Virus record (IMG/VR): IMGVR_UViG_3300029266_001186
Location: 1 to 40,432 of that record
Direction: 5' to 3' (one strand)
Length of the DNA: 40,432 bases
From: a virus
Each line of letters opens with the position of its first letter. Position 1 is the first letter of the stretch. A program made the position numbers and the translations under genes. The notes under the pieces were generated by a model. It was not told the DNA's origin. It worked only from the letters and a program-made list of their open reading frames with translations, and did no database searches. This document shows, in pieces, positions 8,201 through 17,207 of the stretch.

Positions 8201-8334
8201 GTCAATCATCTCAAACAGATAAAGACATTACAGTAGTTATAAGTGATAAATCCACATCATCATTTACTATATTTGCGAATGATAGCACTGGAGCAAGACT
8301 AAATGCAATGGTTAATGTTGTAATGTACAAATAA
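5269..8334 (+). CDS. Giant tail-fibre protein with repeat region, 1021 aa
   Basis: Residues 1-65 form the N-terminal module (MGSLLQDVLGLFSKKKY) shared with the products at 2910, 8358 and 39616. A Thr/Ser/Gly-rich beta region follows, with motifs seen in other phage fibres such as GTNTAYTIPLWNSDGTC and GGVGQVLTSNAAGNIEW. From about residue 425 to 780 there are six copies of a repeat of about 25 residues with consensus LTTTGTSGAATLxSGVLNIP. The last 100 residues form a distinct domain (MPVAYFSVNNLG to the end), probably receptor-contacting. It is most likely a trimeric adhesion fibre fixed to the virion by its N-terminus. No chaperone or peptidase motif is seen. Confidence 0.85.
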   Translation: MGSLLQDVLGLFSKKKYVNLPYEVSKDDYFVLSTKGESALNVMAYLPKVEQQLISAKQFADAIVTATNTTYDFANADAGGKTKLTLTGSDSTIDTVNLVGGTGVTIASTGSDVDISVTPGTYVECTGTNTAYTIPLWNSDGTCSLIDSAIVFDGNNMYTLDASRKLKVNWLEMPVGVINASNGTGGVGQVLTSNAAGNIEWTTNGTGSMSSWRIDADTGTLQVITDGDTVTIAGGVKLSTSVAGTTVTANHNATTRVDTASAVSPAEGGTFTVVDTVTQDATGHPTAVNVKTITLPVGPAGTVTSVTSGSANTITIGGTATDPTVAAITSAVTNGGLNLATGDDIYDFVIGLGYVESVAGGLGINISGTAADPIVDIDYAGADNAIIIAPTATPVASDYLWFSDTNDNSDIKKGLVSSLPFSTTQGIVTTLTTNNTSGVATLAGGVLNIPNYAVGGGGSVTSVSQTHGGNAFTVGGSPVTSSGTLAITMAGNSTQYVNGAGDLITFPTIPAVPFTSLTTIGGGAATLVSGVLNVPTPGASAFTSLTTTGTSGVSTLSSGVLNVPNYANTQNTLTTTGSGAATLSGTVLNIPTPVIPSVPFTSLTTTGTSGPSTLTSGVLNIPQYTGGGGTVTAVTGTLPIISTGGTTPAISINTMTAATAGAGGLKGAVPASAAGDQTKFLRADATWQTVPSGYVLPVATTVILGGVKLFNDVDQAVNANPVTEQAERTYGLQLNGSDQGVINVPWTDTNVVASITTTGTSGAATLISGVLNIPNYATSGGGVTSVTFALTSGNTVPLSGSVAGNVLNINSNVYGGGARVGHVPPSGSAGLFLEGNGNWTSPTTLAAQAGCGLTIDSSTTPDTFAVNYAGTSSVVFCAPTAGGGEPTIAEDYMIYHDSKTTTDKKALLSSLWTQFIAQPSVIMPVAYFSVNNLGAVNSGNTSYLGTVTHASPSTGLYTVNWTVPMANVQYLVNVTTEGQSSQTDKDITVVISDKSTSSFTIFANDSTGARLNAMVNVVMYK
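6541..7605 (+). repeat. Six-copy in-gene repeat encoding TLxSGVLNIP units
   Basis: The fibre gene encodes six diverged copies of a unit of about 25 residues with core T-L-x-(S/G)-G-V-L-N-(I/V)-P. The first copy starts near 6545 and the last ends near 7602. Copies three and four, and five and six, are the most alike. Such units form repeated beta-turns in fibre shafts. Confidence 0.8.
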
Positions 8335-8357
8335 ACTAAAAAATAAAAAACAAAGAT

Positions 8358-11300
8358 ATGAGTATCTATATACAAGAAGTTCTTGGATTATTAAAGAGAA
8401 ACAAGAAGAAGATCAAACTTGATAAAGTAAGAGATCATTTTGAGTTTGGTAAACTATATCAAAACAGTACACTAAATACTGGTGCTGTTTATAGTCCAAA
8501 GATGGAACCATTTGTAATTAAATGGGGAGACCTTGTATGTCAAGCAACTGAGGATCTAACTAGAACTCAGCCTGGTTCAGGTAACTTAGGCTTTGTTCCT
8601 GTGTATACTAATCCAGAAGGAACATGTTCATGGGATACTTTAAAAGATTCTATTATTACTCAGAATGCTATAGGTGATACTATTTCTATTGGAGGTAATC
8701 TAATAGTTAATGGTACAGCTACAGTTACTTCTTTAACAGATAACCGTATAGTTATAGTAGGCCCTGGAGGTTTACTAGAAGATGATGCTAACTTTACAAT
8801 GGATGGTGTAACTTTTACTGCTTTAGTAAATGTACAACATGGTAGCGTTACAGCATCTCCTGCTGTTCCAACAACAACTACAACTTTACATTCTAATATT
8901 ATTTTAAATGGACCTATTACAGATTCACAAGGTAATGTTGGTCAACTATCACAAGTACTTGTTGGTTTAGCTGATGGTAGAGTTATATGGGCTAATGATG
9001 ATGTGGTTGAAGCATTAACATATGGATCATTATGGCAAGGTGATGTAAACAATTTAAAAGTAGAACTAGCTGTAGGAACAGCAAATCAAATTTTAATTGC
9101 TGATGGTACTACTTTTGCATGGCAAGATAATCCTGCTGCAATTGTAGGAGAAGTATGTGATATATATAGAATTCCATTATGGACTCCTGATTCAAATACG
9201 TTAGGTTGTTCATTACTTATTCAAGATGGTAACTCAGGTACCCCGGCTACACAAGTTAAGAACGATGGTATACTACAAAATGTAGGTATAGTAAAATTAG
9301 ATAGTGTAGCACAAGATGATACACTTATACAAGTATTAGTAAGAGATCCTGCTGCAGCTAATGAAGTTAAATTCAGAGATGCGGCAACAATAATACCTAC
9401 TGTTGGTTTTGATACATTACCAATGAGCCCTACTTTAGATTGGACTCAAAACTTTTATAATGCTTTTGTTAACTTAACTACTAGTAAGGTAGGATTTACG
9501 GTTATAAAAGGTATGACCAACTTAACTGATGGTCAACAAGGTGAAGTAATTGCTGAAAATGTTTTATCTGGTACTTTGTTAACAGATGATGTTATTAGAT
9601 TTCCTGACGGATGGGGCCCAGTAGGTGGCTTATATAATAATAGAGTTACATGGACACCGGGAATAGATAATGGTTATCCAACTTCTACTTTATTATTTGG
9701 TGAGTCAGTTAAGTTTAAATATATTACTTATGCTATCCCTGGAGGTAACAGTAAAATGTTATATTGGGATGCATGTTGTAAAGTAATGTCTACCAATGGT
9801 TGTCCGGTTGCTAGTAATAGTGTGCAAACAATCAATGAAGATACAGTATTAAATAATACAGTAACTGTTGTTGATGATGGTTATGGAGGATATGGTCTTA
9901 CTTATACAGCAGTAACACAGCCTGCTAATGGAACGCTTGTCTTTAATGTAAATACTGGTGCATATACATTTACACCAGATGCAAATTGGTATGGAACAAC
10001 TTCATTTACATATTCTGCAACTGATGGATATTGTATTAGTAATATAGCAACAGTAACTATTATTGTACTTCCTATAGCAGAAGCACCTATCTGGACAAGT
10101 ACTGATCCAGTAACTGCAAATACTTATCCAAATTTAACAGGTGGTGATACATGGACATATAACTGGACAACAAATGATCCTGATCACCCATGTAATCTAT
10201 TAACATATACTTTTGCTAGTACTCCAGCTGCACCATGGTTAACTTTTGTTGATAATGGAGATTGTACTGGAACATTAAGTGGTACTTATCCTCCTACTGG
10301 TGGTAGCTATACTGTTACACTTACTGTAACTGATCCGGATTTCTTATCAGATTCACAAAGTTTTGTAATTGGTGGATTAGCTGTAACAAAAGATACATAC
10401 TTTGTAAATTGGAGTGATGTTTCAGGATCTATGAATAGTACAATTAAAGTAACAGCACAAATGTCTAGTATACCAAAGGTTTTTGCTAAATCAAATGGTC
10501 CTACAAATAATAATACTTTTAATTTTGATGTTTCTCAGCCTGATACTCAATTTGTAAGTAATCCTAATGGTACTACTAAATCTGCAGGTCTATGTGTAAG
10601 AGTTGGTATGGAAGTTAGTGGTACTGGTATTACTGCTGGAACATTAGTTACTGCAATTAACTTAGCTACTAATTCATGTACATTGGATTCTGTTAATACA
10701 TCTCCTAATAGTTCTACAACTACGTTTACAATGACTGAAGCACTTTATGTAGCAGATTATGCAGATGTAACAAACTTTAGAAACTTGTATCAAGATTATT
10801 ATCAAACTGGAGGTACTGAATCTGGTGTAGGTAATGCTGGAGGAGTTCCAAATACTAACGCAGCAACAAATGGACGTGATCAATATGATTCACATATTTA
10901 TTGGGGTCATTCTGGTGCTGAAAGGCAAATAGATATGCTTGGTAACAGAGGTCAAGGTGGTCTAGCTACTTTTTCAGGTGCAGTGAATATTGTATTTATG
11001 GGTTGGGGTGATGAATCAAGTCAATATGAATTAACAGGAAGTGGATCTGGATCATGGGCAGATAGACAAAACTCTACAGTCCCTGAAATACTAACTGATG
11101 TAAATAGTGTAAAAAATTATATTAGCACTATGGAGACAGCAGCTGGTAATAATAGTATCTATAGAGGTATATTCTTTAAAGTAAATGGAAGTACACCAGA
11201 TTTAGGACCATTATTAAATAACGGTGGTTTTGTAGGAACAGGTGGTAGAACTGCAAATGGATTCAGTGGATCTTATTTACCAGAAGCTTTAGCTTATAAT

Positions 11301-11447
11301 CCAACAACACAATCATTATTCCCTGAGTCAAGTGGAGCACCTACAAGAATAACATATTCTAGTAATGTAACCCCTGGAGCGGCACAATCAGTTTTCTATA
11401 ATTTAGTAAAAGCTGAGTTAATTGCCATTGGTTATACAACACTATAA
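8358..11447 (+). CDS. Giant fibre/adhesin with Ig-like domains and a VWA-like C-terminus, 1029 aa
   Basis: The N-terminus (MSIYIQEVLGLLKRNKKK) repeats the module of the neighbouring fibre. Residues 100-450 are beta-rich and include CDIYRIPLWTPDSN, related to TAYTIPLWNSDG in the upstream gene. Residues about 490-570 form a cadherin-like/Big_9-type repeat (TINEDTVLNNTVTV, LTYTAVTQPANGTL, ANWYGTTSFTYSATDG). Residues 575-673 resemble a putative-Ig (He_PIG) domain (SGTYPPTGGSYTVTLTVTDP). From about residue 680 a domain starts with DVSGSMNS (Asp687), the DxSGS metal-site motif of von Willebrand factor A domains, and runs to the end. I infer a host-binding appendage. The VWA assignment rests mainly on the motif, because the T and second D of a full MIDAS are not obvious. 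Confidence 0.8.
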   Translation: MSIYIQEVLGLLKRNKKKIKLDKVRDHFEFGKLYQNSTLNTGAVYSPKMEPFVIKWGDLVCQATEDLTRTQPGSGNLGFVPVYTNPEGTCSWDTLKDSIITQNAIGDTISIGGNLIVNGTATVTSLTDNRIVIVGPGGLLEDDANFTMDGVTFTALVNVQHGSVTASPAVPTTTTTLHSNIILNGPITDSQGNVGQLSQVLVGLADGRVIWANDDVVEALTYGSLWQGDVNNLKVELAVGTANQILIADGTTFAWQDNPAAIVGEVCDIYRIPLWTPDSNTLGCSLLIQDGNSGTPATQVKNDGILQNVGIVKLDSVAQDDTLIQVLVRDPAAANEVKFRDAATIIPTVGFDTLPMSPTLDWTQNFYNAFVNLTTSKVGFTVIKGMTNLTDGQQGEVIAENVLSGTLLTDDVIRFPDGWGPVGGLYNNRVTWTPGIDNGYPTSTLLFGESVKFKYITYAIPGGNSKMLYWDACCKVMSTNGCPVASNSVQTINEDTVLNNTVTVVDDGYGGYGLTYTAVTQPANGTLVFNVNTGAYTFTPDANWYGTTSFTYSATDGYCISNIATVTIIVLPIAEAPIWTSTDPVTANTYPNLTGGDTWTYNWTTNDPDHPCNLLTYTFASTPAAPWLTFVDNGDCTGTLSGTYPPTGGSYTVTLTVTDPDFLSDSQSFVIGGLAVTKDTYFVNWSDVSGSMNSTIKVTAQMSSIPKVFAKSNGPTNNNTFNFDVSQPDTQFVSNPNGTTKSAGLCVRVGMEVSGTGITAGTLVTAINLATNSCTLDSVNTSPNSSTTTFTMTEALYVADYADVTNFRNLYQDYYQTGGTESGVGNAGGVPNTNAATNGRDQYDSHIYWGHSGAERQIDMLGNRGQGGLATFSGAVNIVFMGWGDESSQYELTGSGSGSWADRQNSTVPEILTDVNSVKNYISTMETAAGNNSIYRGIFFKVNGSTPDLGPLLNNGGFVGTGGRTANGFSGSYLPEALAYNPTTQSLFPESSGAPTRITYSSNVTPGAAQSVFYNLVKAELIAIGYTTL

Positions 11448-11458
11448 AATAAATTATT

Positions 11459-11638
11459 ATGACAAAGAACACTAGTCCAGAAATGACACCATATGGTAAA
11501 GGAAGAAATATTCAAAAACAAACTTCCATAGTACCACCTGTAGAAACAGCTTCAAAGGGTGGGTTTAGGCCCACCTCAGACAAGACTGTATTAGGTTCAA
11601 TGAATACAATTATGTCTGATCAGTATAATAAAAAATAA
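11459..11638 (+). CDS. Small hydrophilic protein, 59 aa
   Basis: An open frame starts at the ATG at 11459, 11 bases after the giant fibre stop. It starts MTKNTSPEMTPYGKGRNIQK and ends NTIMSDQYNKK. It is hydrophilic, with a Gly/Pro-rich centre (ASKGGFRPTSDKT) and no membrane segment. It is the last rightward gene before the strand switch, and its stop abuts the structured element at 11639-11715. Size and composition suit the group of small basic virion-block proteins. No family is recognised. Confidence 0.6.
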   Translation: MTKNTSPEMTPYGKGRNIQKQTSIVPPVETASKGGFRPTSDKTVLGSMNTIMSDQYNKK

Positions 11639-11715
11639 AAGGGGAGTCCAATAATAAAATTAAAGGATGCTCTTAAACACCCGTAAAGTTAAGTGGGAAT
11701 ACCCCAACTCCCCTT
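11639..11715 (-). terminator. Branched RNA structure with terminator character at the strand switch
   Basis: AAGGGGAGT (11639-11647) pairs with ACTCCCCTT (11707-11715). Inside lie a hairpin TTAAAG/CTcTTAA (11660-11676) and TGGG/CCCA (11694-11706). On the reverse strand the outer stem runs into a T-rich tract (TTTTATTTTTT), so it can end leftward transcripts from 11758-12123. It also sits directly after the last rightward gene. It has tRNA-like length (73 bases inside the 7-bp core) but no T-loop or D-arm. Confidence 0.55.
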
Positions 11716-11757
11716 CTACTAGGCCATATTACTACTATGTTACTTGTTTTTGATTTT

Positions 11758-12123
11758 TTACTCATAATGTAAACCATCATTACCATTCTGACCTATAATA
11801 TTCATCCTATCATTTTCTTCAATAACAGCTGTGTCATATTTTTTATCAGATTCTAGTTCTTTTTGTAGACATGCTAATGCACGCCAAGCAACTTTAGCAG
11901 TGTGACGGATTCCATCATCATCTATTGTTCCTGCATCTATAAGATGTCTAGTCAGTGCATCCAAATCATCATTGGATTTATTACGGTCCCAGTGTAAAGG
12001 TTTATTAGGATGATGTTGTTCATTGCCAGCTAATGATACTCTAGCAATTTCCATCAATGCATCCGGGAAATATTTTAATACGCCTGTGAAGACAGGTCTT
12101 TTTTTTCTTTCTTCAGATGTCAT
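11758..12123 (-). CDS. dATP/dGTP diphosphohydrolase-like protein (DUF5664 family)
   Basis: The 121-residue protein follows the pattern of the phage family known as DUF5664 or dATP/dGTP diphosphohydrolase N-terminal domain: RKKRPVFTGVLKYFPDALME, then VSLAGNEQHHPNKPLHW, a DDLDALTRHL helix, GIRHTAKVAWRALACLQ and a variable acidic tail. Family members are all-alpha NTP pyrophosphohydrolases of the MazG type that turn purine dNTPs into monophosphates. With RNR and the MazG-like enzyme it would tune the nucleotide pool during replication. It is the last gene of the long leftward block, lies downstream of a pseudoknot-like leader, and ends 43 bases before the structured terminator. The substrate is inferred from the family. 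Confidence 0.8.
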   Translation of the reverse strand: MTSEERKKRPVFTGVLKYFPDALMEIARVSLAGNEQHHPNKPLHWDRNKSNDDLDALTRHLIDAGTIDDDGIRHTAKVAWRALACLQKELESDKKYDTAVIEENDRMNIIGQNGNDGLHYE

Positions 12124-12138
12124 ATAATTTTTTTTTAT

Positions 12139-12169
12139 GTAATGAACAAGGGCCCATTACAAGCCCTTG
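12139..12169 (-). promoter_or_regulatory. Hairpin with alternative pairing (pseudoknot-like) before the dNTP hydrolase gene
   Basis: On the reverse-strand RNA, CAAGGGC (12169-12163) pairs with GCCCTTG (12153-12147). Its nine-base loop contains GTAATG (12160-12155), which is complementary to CATTAC (12144-12139) two bases downstream. This permits an H-type pseudoknot or two competing hairpins ending 15 bases before the ATG at 12123. There is no T-tract after it, so a simple terminator is less likely. Confidence 0.45.
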
Positions 12170-12246
12170 CTAATCACCTAATGATCTATTGTAGATTATA
12201 TATAAACAAACTATCATAATAATTACCCAAATTATTAATTCGTTTG

Positions 12247-13128
12247 TCATATACGTCCCATATACATTTCTTGCATTAATCTTTTATCAGTTATATCTTC
12301 ATCAATTACTACCTCAACAACATCTTGCATAGTTATATCTATTAAGCTGTTATCAGTATTGATCTCATTAGCTAAATATAAATTAGGATTAATAAGTTCA
12401 TTTGTAATAAAGTCATGAAAATTTTGCTGATCAACTAACCAATCTCTTGGATGTGCTTTCTTTAATGCATGTGTTATATGATTATAAAATGCCCATGCAG
12501 AGTTTTCATCAGTATTATAATCATAAGAAGGCTTATCTATTTCTGCTTTTATACTAGACAACTGTTGTGTGTCTAACATATCTTCATCAATAAACAATCT
12601 ACCAACTAATTCAGATGACTCTTTACAATCAATAGTAATTGACTTTAAAAAATCCTTATCAGTTATGATTCTCTTATAGTACTTTTCAGCATTTTTAATT
12701 TGATCAGACATGTGAGTTTTAACGTCACGGTCTGCTGTTCCAGTATGTTTTCTTTTGAAATTCATCATCTCTCCAGCAACCATACCATTAGAACATACCT
12801 TAACATATGCACCAATTGCACATTGAAAACGTGTGCTTTTATCATATGAATTAGTCCATGCAAACATCATCCCAAGTTCTTCTTCATTCATTATCTGTGA
12901 ATCAGATGGGTTGTTAGGCTGGATATGATATATCCCCTGTGCTACATTAGCATTCATATTAGATCTATAGATCTCTTTAATTATAGTGAATCCTGACTGA
13001 GTCAATAGATTCATTGTGTTATCTATCACTTGTTTGTGTGATATAACTGTGTAACTTTTACCATGATTAGGTAAAGTTTGTGCTTCTAAGTAATGTCTAG
13101 AAGTCTCTTTTGGTTTTGTGTATCCCAT
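12247..13128 (-). CDS. DUF932 (phage/plasmid-like) protein, 293 aa
   Basis: The protein resembles the DUF932 family found on phages and plasmids. Visible traits are an N-terminal region followed by MNEEELGMMFAWTNSYDKST, then FQCAIGAYVKVCSNGMVAGE (R/Y-V-C-S-N-G-M-V is the best-known signature), a long helical middle, and NSAWAFYNHITHALKKAHPR (the A-W-x-x-Y-N-x-x-T element). The biochemical role of the family is not established; replication- or recombination-linked roles have been suggested. It lies between GroEL and the dNTP hydrolase gene in the same direction. The C-terminus is acidic (EVVIDEDITDKRLM). Confidence 0.7.
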   Translation of the reverse strand: MGYTKPKETSRHYLEAQTLPNHGKSYTVISHKQVIDNTMNLLTQSGFTIIKEIYRSNMNANVAQGIYHIQPNNPSDSQIMNEEELGMMFAWTNSYDKSTRFQCAIGAYVKVCSNGMVAGEMMNFKRKHTGTADRDVKTHMSDQIKNAEKYYKRIITDKDFLKSITIDCKESSELVGRLFIDEDMLDTQQLSSIKAEIDKPSYDYNTDENSAWAFYNHITHALKKAHPRDWLVDQQNFHDFITNELINPNLYLANEINTDNSLIDITMQDVVEVVIDEDITDKRLMQEMYMGRI

Positions 13129-13184
13129 AAGTTTAAACTATTAAGGTGTAAATATAATAAATTAACTTGACTCAGACAAGTTTT

Positions 13185-14831
<1,647 letters not shown>

Positions 14832-15137
14832 TTATTCTTTGTCTTTTACAAATTGACCGTTAATCATTTTACCTGTTCTTTTACTTATTACATGATATGC
14901 AGATTCAAGGCATTCCTCTAGGGAAAGTCCTTGCATCTTTGCCTGGATGATTAATGTTACCATTATATCTCCCATAGCATCTATAATCTCAGCACGGTCA
15001 TCATTATTGATAGCCGTGCAGAGTTCTGTTGTTTCTTCTAATGTCTTCAGTGCCTGGGCCATTGGTGTGGCTTTAACAAGAATACCTTTTTCATGAGCCC
15101 ATGTTTCCACGACTGATTCTAATTCAAAATAATCCAT
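14832..15137 (-). CDS. MazG-like nucleotide pyrophosphohydrolase
   Basis: The 101-residue protein shows the MazG fold signature: [19 protein letters not shown] followed by [17 protein letters not shown], which gives the E-E-x-x-E and E-x-x-D metal-binding motifs on two helices. Proteins of this type cleave NTPs or dNTPs to monophosphates and pyrophosphate, and phage versions may also act on alarmone or non-canonical nucleotides. It lies upstream of GroEL, in one run with PolB (15142 onward, 4 bases apart). The length is that of a single-domain MazG protein. The exact substrate cannot be read from the sequence. Confidence 0.85.
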   Translation of the reverse strand: MDYFELESVVETWAHEKGILVKATPMAQALKTLEETTELCTAINNDDRAEIIDAMGDIMVTLIIQAKMQGLSLEECLESAYHVISKRTGKMINGQFVKDKE

Positions 15138-15141
15138 AGTT

Positions 15142-17133
15142 TTAAAATAATTTTAATTGATTTGTTGGTACAGACAATATACTATTAATTTCTGTTTCAA
15201 TTGCTTGTATATAGTAAGCTTTGTTAATATTATAGTTTTCCCATTTAGGTTCCACTTCCATCTTATTATATACAGTTTGCAGCCATTTACCAGCTTCTAA
15301 TTGTATTTCTCTACCATCTGTCTTGTTGACCTTGACCATCTTAACTCCATCTTTAGAGATAAAATATCTATTGATCTTTTGTAAATCCTCTTCTTCAAAC
15401 ACACCTTTAGTTATACCTCTAGCAACTTGCTTCCAGTCTCCTTTAGATTTACCTCCTATACAATAATCAAGAATGTTTTTATTCTCATCTAAATATTGCT
15501 CAGGCAGTATATCATTAACAAAGTATTGATATATAGCTTTAGGTATTACTAACTTTGACTTATTTTTATGAAGTTGTAAATTATGAAAGTCAAACCTACC
15601 TTTTAACTTTACTGGTGCAAAACTAAATTTATCATTCTCTACTTTAAATAAGTAATGAGGCTGACTCTGTTTAGTTTCTCTCCACTTAGTAATGTCAACA
15701 TCCACGTAGTTATTCACACCAATGTAATTGTTGACATCTGCTAAGATAAGTTTTTGATATTCATCATGTTCTAAGTTCAGATTAGTAATTTTCTCCCAGT
15801 TATTACATATTTCCATATATAGATCTTTATACTCTCTAGGAATTAAAGTTTCTATACCATCTGTATTCTGTAACAATGCTACTGCACCCGGTATCTGTTC
15901 CATTACTTGTTCATATAACATCATTAAAGTCAATTGACCATTGATTGTTATCTTTAAACAAAGCTCAGGATCATAAAAGAAGCTGTTTTCATCATTGCTA
16001 AGACCAAAGGTTGAATTAAGTATAATCTTATATACATAGTTCATAGGATTGCTCTTAGGAATCTTCTTACGTTCTTCAAAGAACCATTCATACTGATCAC
16101 AGAATTCATCTACAGGGAAGTGACCCGGTGCAAACTTATTCTTTATGGCTAGGTTAGGATAAAAACTTGTAACATCTGATGACATAATAATCATATCATC
16201 ATCACTTTCATAAATACCTTTCTTAGCCGCACCATGAACACCACCTAAACCAAAATCTGTTTTCACATTTTTATAATTTATATGGTATTTAAAACTTCCC
16301 TTTAAACTTGAAGCATGTACTTCTAATGATTTAAACCTTTCATGTATCATTCTAAACTCAGCAGATGTAAAGTTTACACATGGAAGTATTATATCAGCAA
16401 CTTTAATTGTACCTCTATGAGTTCTCATCTGTTTAAGATCTCTTTTAGGTATGTTAAGTTTCTGACTTAAATAAAATCCAAATAATTCTTTACTTATTCT
16501 AGGTTCAGAAGCACTATACAAATTTATATCATATGTATCAGTAAGTTCTTTTCTTAGTTTTATCTGTGAATGAGCTCTAACAAATATTTCTTTTGTTGAT
16601 TTTACATCATTTATACAATACTCTAAGATTGTGTCTATTTCAGATTGTGTAGATATAAGTGTCTCATGATGAATAGGCATATCAAGTATATTCTGCCAAT
16701 CCATACTATACTGTATCCACTTTAGACTAGACCGTTTAGCAGGATTATCCCAGTGATGCATTTTAAATACATCTATCTGACCCATTTTCATTTTCCACTG
16801 AGGGTAATCACTAAACTCTTTCTTATTAGACTTAGTAATACATCTTTGAGCATATGTATAGATAATAGCTGCTACTTCACAACCACTTAAGCTTTTCCAT
16901 AGAAAGTGATTATCTAGTATATAATGAGTGACCTGTGCATCAAATGCTAATCCATTGTAGGATATGTGCCACTCTTTGTTTCTTATGTTATTTTCTAAAA
17001 AATTAATAAACTCTGGTAAATCATTTTGCAGATCATGAACTACAAAGATCTCAGTTTCTTGAGTCTTGTAATGTTCAAATACACCTGTAAAACAATTAGC
17101 CAATGTTTCATAATCCATCACCCAATGTCTCAT
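15142..17133 (-). CDS. Family B DNA polymerase with proofreading exonuclease, 663 aa
   Basis: The replicative polymerase has an N-terminal 3'-5' exonuclease: Exo I DYET (Asp7, Glu9), Exo II SYNGLAFD (Asn60, Asp65) and Exo III YCINDVKS (Asp176). The polymerase part has a GLGGVHGA element (295-302), motif A SSDVTSFYPNL (Asp320), motif B YKIILNSTFG (Lys369, Asn373) and motif C LLQNTDGIE (423-425). In motif C the first Asp of the usual D-T-D is Asn; the second (Asp425) remains. At 663 residues it is a compact phage PolB. No TPR2 insertion is obvious, so I expect RNA-primed synthesis using the primase encoded at 24656. A terminator-like hairpin lies 21 bases upstream of its start. Confidence 0.93.
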   Translation of the reverse strand: MRHWVMDYETLANCFTGVFEHYKTQETEIFVVHDLQNDLPEFINFLENNIRNKEWHISYNGLAFDAQVTHYILDNHFLWKSLSGCEVAAIIYTYAQRCITKSNKKEFSDYPQWKMKMGQIDVFKMHHWDNPAKRSSLKWIQYSMDWQNILDMPIHHETLISTQSEIDTILEYCINDVKSTKEIFVRAHSQIKLRKELTDTYDINLYSASEPRISKELFGFYLSQKLNIPKRDLKQMRTHRGTIKVADIILPCVNFTSAEFRMIHERFKSLEVHASSLKGSFKYHINYKNVKTDFGLGGVHGAAKKGIYESDDDMIIMSSDVTSFYPNLAIKNKFAPGHFPVDEFCDQYEWFFEERKKIPKSNPMNYVYKIILNSTFGLSNDENSFFYDPELCLKITINGQLTLMMLYEQVMEQIPGAVALLQNTDGIETLIPREYKDLYMEICNNWEKITNLNLEHDEYQKLILADVNNYIGVNNYVDVDITKWRETKQSQPHYLFKVENDKFSFAPVKLKGRFDFHNLQLHKNKSKLVIPKAIYQYFVNDILPEQYLDENKNILDYCIGGKSKGDWKQVARGITKGVFEEEDLQKINRYFISKDGVKMVKVNKTDGREIQLEAGKWLQTVYNKMEVEPKWENYNINKAYYIQAIETEINSILSVPTNQLKLF

Positions 17134-17153
17134 ATAATTTTATGTTTTAGAGC

Positions 17154-17180
17154 CAAAAAAAGCCCAAATCAATGGGCCTT
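17154..17180 (-). terminator. Rho-independent terminator upstream of the DNA polymerase gene
   Basis: On the reverse strand AAGGCCC pairs with GGGCTTT around the loop ATTGATTT and is followed by a run of T. One G-T wobble pairs only in the reverse-strand RNA, so it works leftward. It follows the gene ending at 17208. Confidence 0.75.
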
Positions 17181-17207
17181 CCTTTTTAAAGAGTCAACAT
17201 GTATAGA

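Noticed and set aside
11641-11713. A 73-base tRNA-like fold with a 7-bp acceptor-like stem
   Set aside because: No T-loop, no D-arm and no sensible anticodon arm on either strand; the structure is better described as a branched hairpin with terminator character.
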